17,356 nucleotides of DNA, taken from positions 1 to 17,356 of the forward strand of contig JBNJEM010000084.1 of NCBI GenBank assembly GCA_051745935.1, given 5' to 3'. The notes beneath the pieces are model-generated. The model was not told the DNA's origin. It did no database searches and saw only the letters and a list, made by a program, of their open reading frames with translations. Positions 13,350-17,356 of the stretch are shown here, piece by piece; the first letter of the stretch is position 1; each line of letters starts with the position of its first letter. The stretch is from JBNJEM01 sp051745935. GTDB taxonomy: Bacteria; Planctomycetota; Planctomycetia; Pirellulales; Pirellulaceae. The position numbers and the translations under genes are program-made.

Positions 13350-16300
13350 TTACCCATCCTTCTTGCTTTGACGCAAAAAACCTCCCAGGGCTTTGTTTTC
13401 AATGAGCACCTTGGTTGTATCCTGGCGTTGCACGGCTGCCTGGTGTTTTCCCTGGGTTCCGAGATGCACGATTTCTGATTCGTTTCCTTTCGTAATCCGG
13501 GCACTGGTTGGAGAAAGTTGTTTTACCCGCGGGGCGGGATCTCCATGGCGTCGGGGCATGAGCACGACGAGCCAGTCGGTACGGCCCGCTCTGCCTCGCA
13601 GACGCAACCACTTGGCCATCTCGCCGTCGTGATGGCCCCAACTGCCGGGTTCGAAGTTCTCCGGAACCCACGCCCCGAAGAATTTCCGCTCGTAAGCCTC
13701 TCCTTTGGTTTCGCGCCGAGCGCCGCTATCGGCGCCCCGCCAACCCCATTCGCGGTCTTGATATACCGGTCGCGGATGACTTTCCCCGCCGCGAGTCCGA
13801 CCAACGGGAGGACGGCTTGCGTCGCGCCGCTTTCCACCCGGAAGACTCCAACCGCCTGAACTATAATCCTCAATTGACGGAGACAGAACGTGTGCTGACA
13901 GATCGACGCCGAGTTGGCCGGCGAACGTGAACTGATTTCCGTGACGTTCGATGTCCCGGCCGAGTACATGCAGATTCCACCACACGGGTTCCGGCGAGTC
14001 GATTTCGTCGCGGACCACCAGGTAATCCGGCATGTCACTTTCGGACGGATTGTGCTTCACCAGCATGGCATAACGGCGCATAACCCACGGCTTACCGGCC
14101 GGCAAGGTCTCTCGCGGATACTCCCAGCCCGGCTTGTGCGTGTGATGAGGCTCGACCGGAACACCACTCATCAACCGGGTCTTTTCGTCGGCGACGAATA
14201 CATCCGCGATTGCGCTTTCCGCATAGGTTTGCTTGAATGCTACGCTGACCGGCCGCTTGTTATTCATGTCCGGCCGATTGTGCATCGCGGCGTGCCAGGG
14301 GCGTGGCGAGTAATGGCACGCGTAGTCGATCGCCAGTGGGGTTGAGAACGCGGCGAAATAGAGGGAGAGTTCGTCGCCCTGAAAGTGGTTGCGTGCCGGT
14401 CCCGCTTTGACCGTAACGAAAGACTCATGTCGCCGATCGTACGCGTTACCGCGCAGCATCGCCCCAAATCCAGGAAAGTATCGACTGGAGATGTCCAACG
14501 CGCCGGACCCTGGCTCGGGGAAACGCTGTAACTGCTTGGCGAAGCGATCGTCTACGTCTTCATAATACGTTCCCACGCGGTTGAGTTCGTCCACATAGTG
14601 TCCTGGATGAGTATCCCCGATGGGCGCCTTCTGGCGCGCGAGATACCGTGGATCGACCGGCGTGTGCATCGCGGCCAGATAGGTTGCGACTTCTTTAAGC
14701 CGGGACCATTTCCGGAACGGCTCTGCCGCGCCCGCCTTCCGCAGCTTCTGGCAGTTATCCGCGACGTCAAAGAAAAAACTCGAATAACTCAGCGATTCGG
14801 CCCAGGCGCCTCCGGGATAACTGTCCCGGTAAAGATTCTGCTTGGTTTCTTGCACCCCATATTCCACCCACCGTCGCGAATGTGGATGATCGGGCATCAG
14901 CAACCCGATTTTGAGCGGCACGTTGTACATATCCGTGTGAAAATTCGGGTTGCCGACATTCCCCCACCCCTTCTCCGGGCCCGGCCAATAATCCGGATTC
15001 ATGAAAATGTAAGCCAAAGCGGCCAGGTCGCGGCTTTTCAATTCGTGCTTCGCCCGGCCATCTTCAAAATGTTCGTTGAGATAGCTGCGTACGCGGCGGG
15101 GAAAAGTCGTTGGGTTGAGTATATGCTTGTTGAAATAGCCGTACCACTGATGGGCGAACTCGTAATCAACCTTCTTGCCATCCGATTCCCACTGCAACAC
15201 CCACTCGTCGAGCACGTGATCCAACGGCACGTCGTTGTGTGCTCGGATCATGGTGCCAATCTCCTTACGCCGCTCCGGTGGTGCCGCGATCAACGCCCAG
15301 TGCCGGCGGCCGGCGCCGGTCGGGAAACGAACTTGCACGCGACCCTGATGATCTTCATCACCATGCACTTCAATGCTCTGCGAGGGAAGTGAAACCCCCG
15401 CGGGGGTGTCCCAATGACTGCCGTTCACCGCCGCAATGCCCAACCCCGCGACCCGCTGCTCGTTGTAGACAAACGCGAACGGCCCACCCCCATACCAAAT
15501 GTCGCGCCAGATGGGGGCGAGCGTGGCGATTGGGTGTTGCGGCGGCTGCAGCGTCGAGTCTTCGGCTTCACCGCCGGGACTGAAGGTTCGAGGGCTGTAG
15601 GTATGTGGATGGTAGACACGGGTGGCTTCGAGAGGCCGCAGATCAAGGACGATCTCGCGATCCTCGCCAAGTGCGTAATCCTCCACCACGCCAATCCACG
15701 GATCGCCCGCCCAGAAGGTCAATCGGAGCCGATACCGGTGCTCCGGCTTCTCGAATCGAAACTGACGTTCCAAGATCGCTCGCGCGGGTCCTTTTTCCAG
15801 CCAAGTATCCTTGACCCCCGAGGGCTGGTTCTCCGGCGGCCATTCGAATCGCGCTAGATTCACTTTGCTCTCCGTGACTTGCAACACGTTTAGCGGTACT
15901 GGCTCCCCCGTGTCCCCCTCGGCGCGGTAACAACCATTTTCGATTCGCCAACGTCCATTGTCGTGATCCACCTCGAGCCTCGGCGCACTCGACGCCCGGT
16001 CAACCACGACAACCTTGTAGCGCTGAGTACTGTCCTTTTTTAGGTTTACACTTGTCAAGACCTTGACGCGCTGTTGGCCTCTCACATGGGTATCGGGGCT
16101 CAGCAATTCCCCCTGTCCAACGGCTTCATAAAACTGTCGCGGCAAATCGATTCCGTCTTCATTTCGTACCCGAAGTTTCGAAACGGGCACGGACCGACCC
16201 GCGGTATCCAATTGCACGGCCTCGGTAATCCAATCGCCCTGCCAGTCGCGGCCCAGCGGTTCGTGAATTTCGAATTCTCCGACCAATTCCGACCGATCAC

Positions 16301-16445
16301 TGGCCAACACCGTTCCAGACACGAGCAGGCACACAGAGATAATGAGGGCGAAGAGTGCTACCGAACGCTGTTCCCGGACACCAATCGCGTCGCGGTTTCT
16401 TCCCAGGGGAAAAGATGTGTTTCTTCGACTTGTGCATTTCCTCAT
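13350..16445 (-). CDS. Large secreted heparinase II/III-like polysaccharide lyase
   Basis: 1031 residues from the ATG at 16445, chosen for GGAGAG just upstream (overlapping another ATG at 16457; the frame is open to 16526). A long basic n-region precedes a hydrophobic stretch (VALFALIISVCLLVSGTVLA, ~29-48), a signal peptide or anchor. An N-terminal ~400-residue beta-rich part leads to a helical toroid-like region with N-P-N-F-H503-T-D-M-Y-N and Y543-P-G-G-A-W-A-E-S-L-S-Y. Next comes a beta-sandwich resembling the heparinase II/III domain (H687-F-Q-G-D691-E ... L-A-I-D707-Y-A-C-H711). Family members cleave glycosaminoglycan or alginate-type uronate polymers; the substrate is unknown. It is much longer than typical family members (~600-750). 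Divergent from the oxidoreductase gene, it may act on the same polymer as the sulfatase. Confidence 0.78.
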   Translation of the reverse strand: MRKCTSRRNTSFPLGRNRDAIGVREQRSVALFALIISVCLLVSGTVLASDRSELVGEFEIHEPLGRDWQGDWITEAVQLDTAGRSVPVSKLRVRNEDGIDLPRQFYEAVGQGELLSPDTHVRGQQRVKVLTSVNLKKDSTQRYKVVVVDRASSAPRLEVDHDNGRWRIENGCYRAEGDTGEPVPLNVLQVTESKVNLARFEWPPENQPSGVKDTWLEKGPARAILERQFRFEKPEHRYRLRLTFWAGDPWIGVVEDYALGEDREIVLDLRPLEATRVYHPHTYSPRTFSPGGEAEDSTLQPPQHPIATLAPIWRDIWYGGGPFAFVYNEQRVAGLGIAAVNGSHWDTPAGVSLPSQSIEVHGDEDHQGRVQVRFPTGAGRRHWALIAAPPERRKEIGTMIRAHNDVPLDHVLDEWVLQWESDGKKVDYEFAHQWYGYFNKHILNPTTFPRRVRSYLNEHFEDGRAKHELKSRDLAALAYIFMNPDYWPGPEKGWGNVGNPNFHTDMYNVPLKIGLLMPDHPHSRRWVEYGVQETKQNLYRDSYPGGAWAESLSYSSFFFDVADNCQKLRKAGAAEPFRKWSRLKEVATYLAAMHTPVDPRYLARQKAPIGDTHPGHYVDELNRVGTYYEDVDDRFAKQLQRFPEPGSGALDISSRYFPGFGAMLRGNAYDRRHESFVTVKAGPARNHFQGDELSLYFAAFSTPLAIDYACHYSPRPWHAAMHNRPDMNNKRPVSVAFKQTYAESAIADVFVADEKTRLMSGVPVEPHHTHKPGWEYPRETLPAGKPWVMRRYAMLVKHNPSESDMPDYLVVRDEIDSPEPVWWNLHVLGRDIERHGNQFTFAGQLGVDLSAHVLSPSIEDYSSGGWSLPGGKRRDASRPPVGRTRGGESHPRPVYQDREWGWRGADSGARRETKGEAYERKFFGAWVPENFEPGSWGHHDGEMAKWLRLRGRAGRTDWLVVLMPRRHGDPAPRVKQLSPTSARITKGNESEIVHLGTQGKHQAAVQRQDTTKVLIENKALGGFLRQSKKDG

Positions 16446-16518
16446 GCGTCTCTCCATTGTTTTCGCCGAGATGTGTGATATACAGGCAAATATACACGAT
16501 TTACATTTCAATGACATT

Positions 16519-16735
16519 TGTAACACATTATCCGTCTGAAGTCCCGGGCTATTCGGGGCAAAAACGGTTTGAAAGGGGGGCCTATTGAGCGTGCAGGCCG
16601 CCGTCCGCCGTCATGGTTCCTTGGCGGTCCAACGCGCGGGCGAGCGGACTTTGGCCTTGCGGTTAAACGGGGTACGTCATAAGGGATTTGTGATCCCGAA
16701 GCTAGGATTCCACTTCGGATGGCTAAAGTGTTACC
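16519..16735. mobile_element. MITE-like element, copy 2
   Basis: The right end is CTTCGGATGGCTAAAG followed by TGTTACC (16713-16735); its last 15 bases are the exact inverse of the left end of copy 1. The left end (16519-16541, GTAACACATTATCCG...) is a diverged inverse of it. The same internal blocks occur as in copy 1: GGGCTATTCGGGGC at 16546-16559 and GGCCTTGCGGTTAAAC at 16653-16668. It lies about 75 bp upstream of the minus-strand heparinase-like gene, next to its AT-rich promoter region, and upstream of the + strand oxidoreductase. No coding capacity. Confidence 0.72.
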
Positions 16736-16821
16736 TGTTTCATTGTTTGGGATATAGCGGCTAAACTAATCGTTGCAAGGGGTAAGGGTGGCAATTGTTG
16801 AACCGGCGGCTGGTGTAGTAC

Positions 16822-16841
16822 GTCAGGCTTGCTGGCCTGAC
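16822..16841. repeat. REP-like hairpin
   Basis: GTCAGGC (16822-16828) and GCCTGAC (16835-16841) are perfect inverses around TTGCTG. The block TACGTCAGGCTTGCTGGCC is of a kind that, from memory, is scattered widely in planctomycete intergenic DNA. It sits between the MITE-like element and the oxidoreductase gene; the rest of 16736-16942 shows only the ribosome site of that gene. Confidence 0.55.
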
Positions 16842-16942
16842 AACCGAGAATCGCGGAGGCACGGGCAAAACGCTGGAAGACAACGAACAGGTGTCCCATT
16901 GGGCAAGTTAGATCCACGACTTAAGTAAGAGGAATGAAACCA

Positions 16943-17356
16943 ATGAAATACGAATCGGTCAAGAATCAAATCAAACACTCGCGACGAGCGTTCTTGAAGG
17001 CGAGCGCGATGCTCGGCGCTGTTCACGTGGTGCCGGCTTCGGTTCTGGGAGCGAACGCTCCCAGCAACCGGATCAATATGGGCATTATTGGCACGGGAAC
17101 GCGAGGATTGCCGGACATGCGGGTGTTCATGCGTAACGAGGACGTTCAGATCATGGCAATCTGCGACGTCAATACGGCCAGCCACGGCTACCGAGACGAA
17201 AGCAAGCTCATGGGGCGGAAGCCGGCCTTGGAAGTCGCCAACAAGTATTACGCGGACAAAAAGCGGTCCGGGCGATTTCAAGGCGTGGCGGCCTATAACG
17301 ATTTTCGCGAGATCATTCAGCGGCCGGACATTGACGCCGTGGCGATCGTGACCCCG
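16943..17356 (+). CDS. Tat-exported Gfo/Idh/MocA-family oxidoreductase (partial, 3' end outside window)
   Basis: Open from the ATG at 16943 to the window edge, 138 residues seen. An ATG three codons earlier (16934) is too close to the GAGGA ribosome site, which suits 16943. A twin-arginine signal H-S-R-R-A-F-L-K-A-S-A is followed by a hydrophobic stretch and V-L-G-A-N-A, a likely cleavage site. The mature part begins the NAD(P)-binding Rossmann fold: I-N-M-G-I-I-G-T-G-T-R-G, then V-Q-I-M-A-I-C-D-V-N, and later A-A-Y-N-D-F-R-E-I-I-Q-R-P-D-I-D-A-V-A-I-V-T-P, the usual Gfo/Idh/MocA strand order. These enzymes oxidise or rearrange sugars; many planctomycetes have Tat-exported forms. The catalytic EKP motif would sit near the truncated end. 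It is presumably part of the same polysaccharide-related neighbourhood. Confidence 0.93.
   Translation, partial: MKYESVKNQIKHSRRAFLKASAMLGAVHVVPASVLGANAPSNRINMGIIGTGTRGLPDMRVFMRNEDVQIMAICDVNTASHGYRDESKLMGRKPALEVANKYYADKKRSGRFQGVAAYNDFREIIQRPDIDAVAIVTP

Overview
The window looks like a piece of a non-anammox planctomycete chromosome, probably Pirellulales-like. The reasons are a Tat-exported Gfo/Idh/MocA dehydrogenase, a secreted formylglycine sulfatase with a helical-repeat tail, a giant secreted HzsA-related dihaem cytochrome/beta-propeller protein, two large secreted polysaccharide-lyase-like proteins, and much non-coding repeat DNA between genes. The lineage is inferred from family knowledge; there is no rRNA gene to confirm it.

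Region 1 (1-2730) is accessory DNA with every gene on the + strand. It holds two small toxin-antitoxin modules (208-724 and 1253-1763), a two-helix membrane protein between them (806-1105), and a pair of small uncharacterised genes (2026-2701). The boundaries carry bulged inverted repeats that swallow the stop codon of the preceding gene, and a GTTATCC-type box recurs at 105, 732 and 1818, with a diverged form at 1184. This resembles an integron gene-cassette array with atypical attC sites. No integrase is in the window and the boxes deviate from the classical consensus, so this is a hypothesis.

Region 2 (2730-3653) has no convincing gene. It contains a degenerate tandem repeat of about 69 bp (roughly 2801-3208), followed by two copies of a unit of about 155 bp sharing a 17-base word that occurs three times.

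Region 3 (3654-17356) is a catabolic or surface-polysaccharide neighbourhood. In order it holds a sulfatase (-), an HzsA-related dihaem protein (+), an (alpha/alpha)-toroid lyase-like protein (+), an EamA-type exporter/permease (+), a large heparinase II/III-like protein (-) and the start of a Tat-exported oxidoreductase (+). A plausible joint role is outside-the-cytoplasm desulfation, lyase cleavage and oxidation of sulfated, uronic-acid-containing polysaccharide. That role is inferred from families only; each gene seems to have its own transcription unit. Two copies of a 215-217 bp element with terminal inverted repeats (MITE-like) sit in the two divergent intergenic regions (5775-5989 and 16519-16735). 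A perfectly inverted pair of 25-bp REP-like elements lies at 9423-9567, and another REP-like hairpin at 16822-16841. No tRNA, rRNA or CRISPR was seen.
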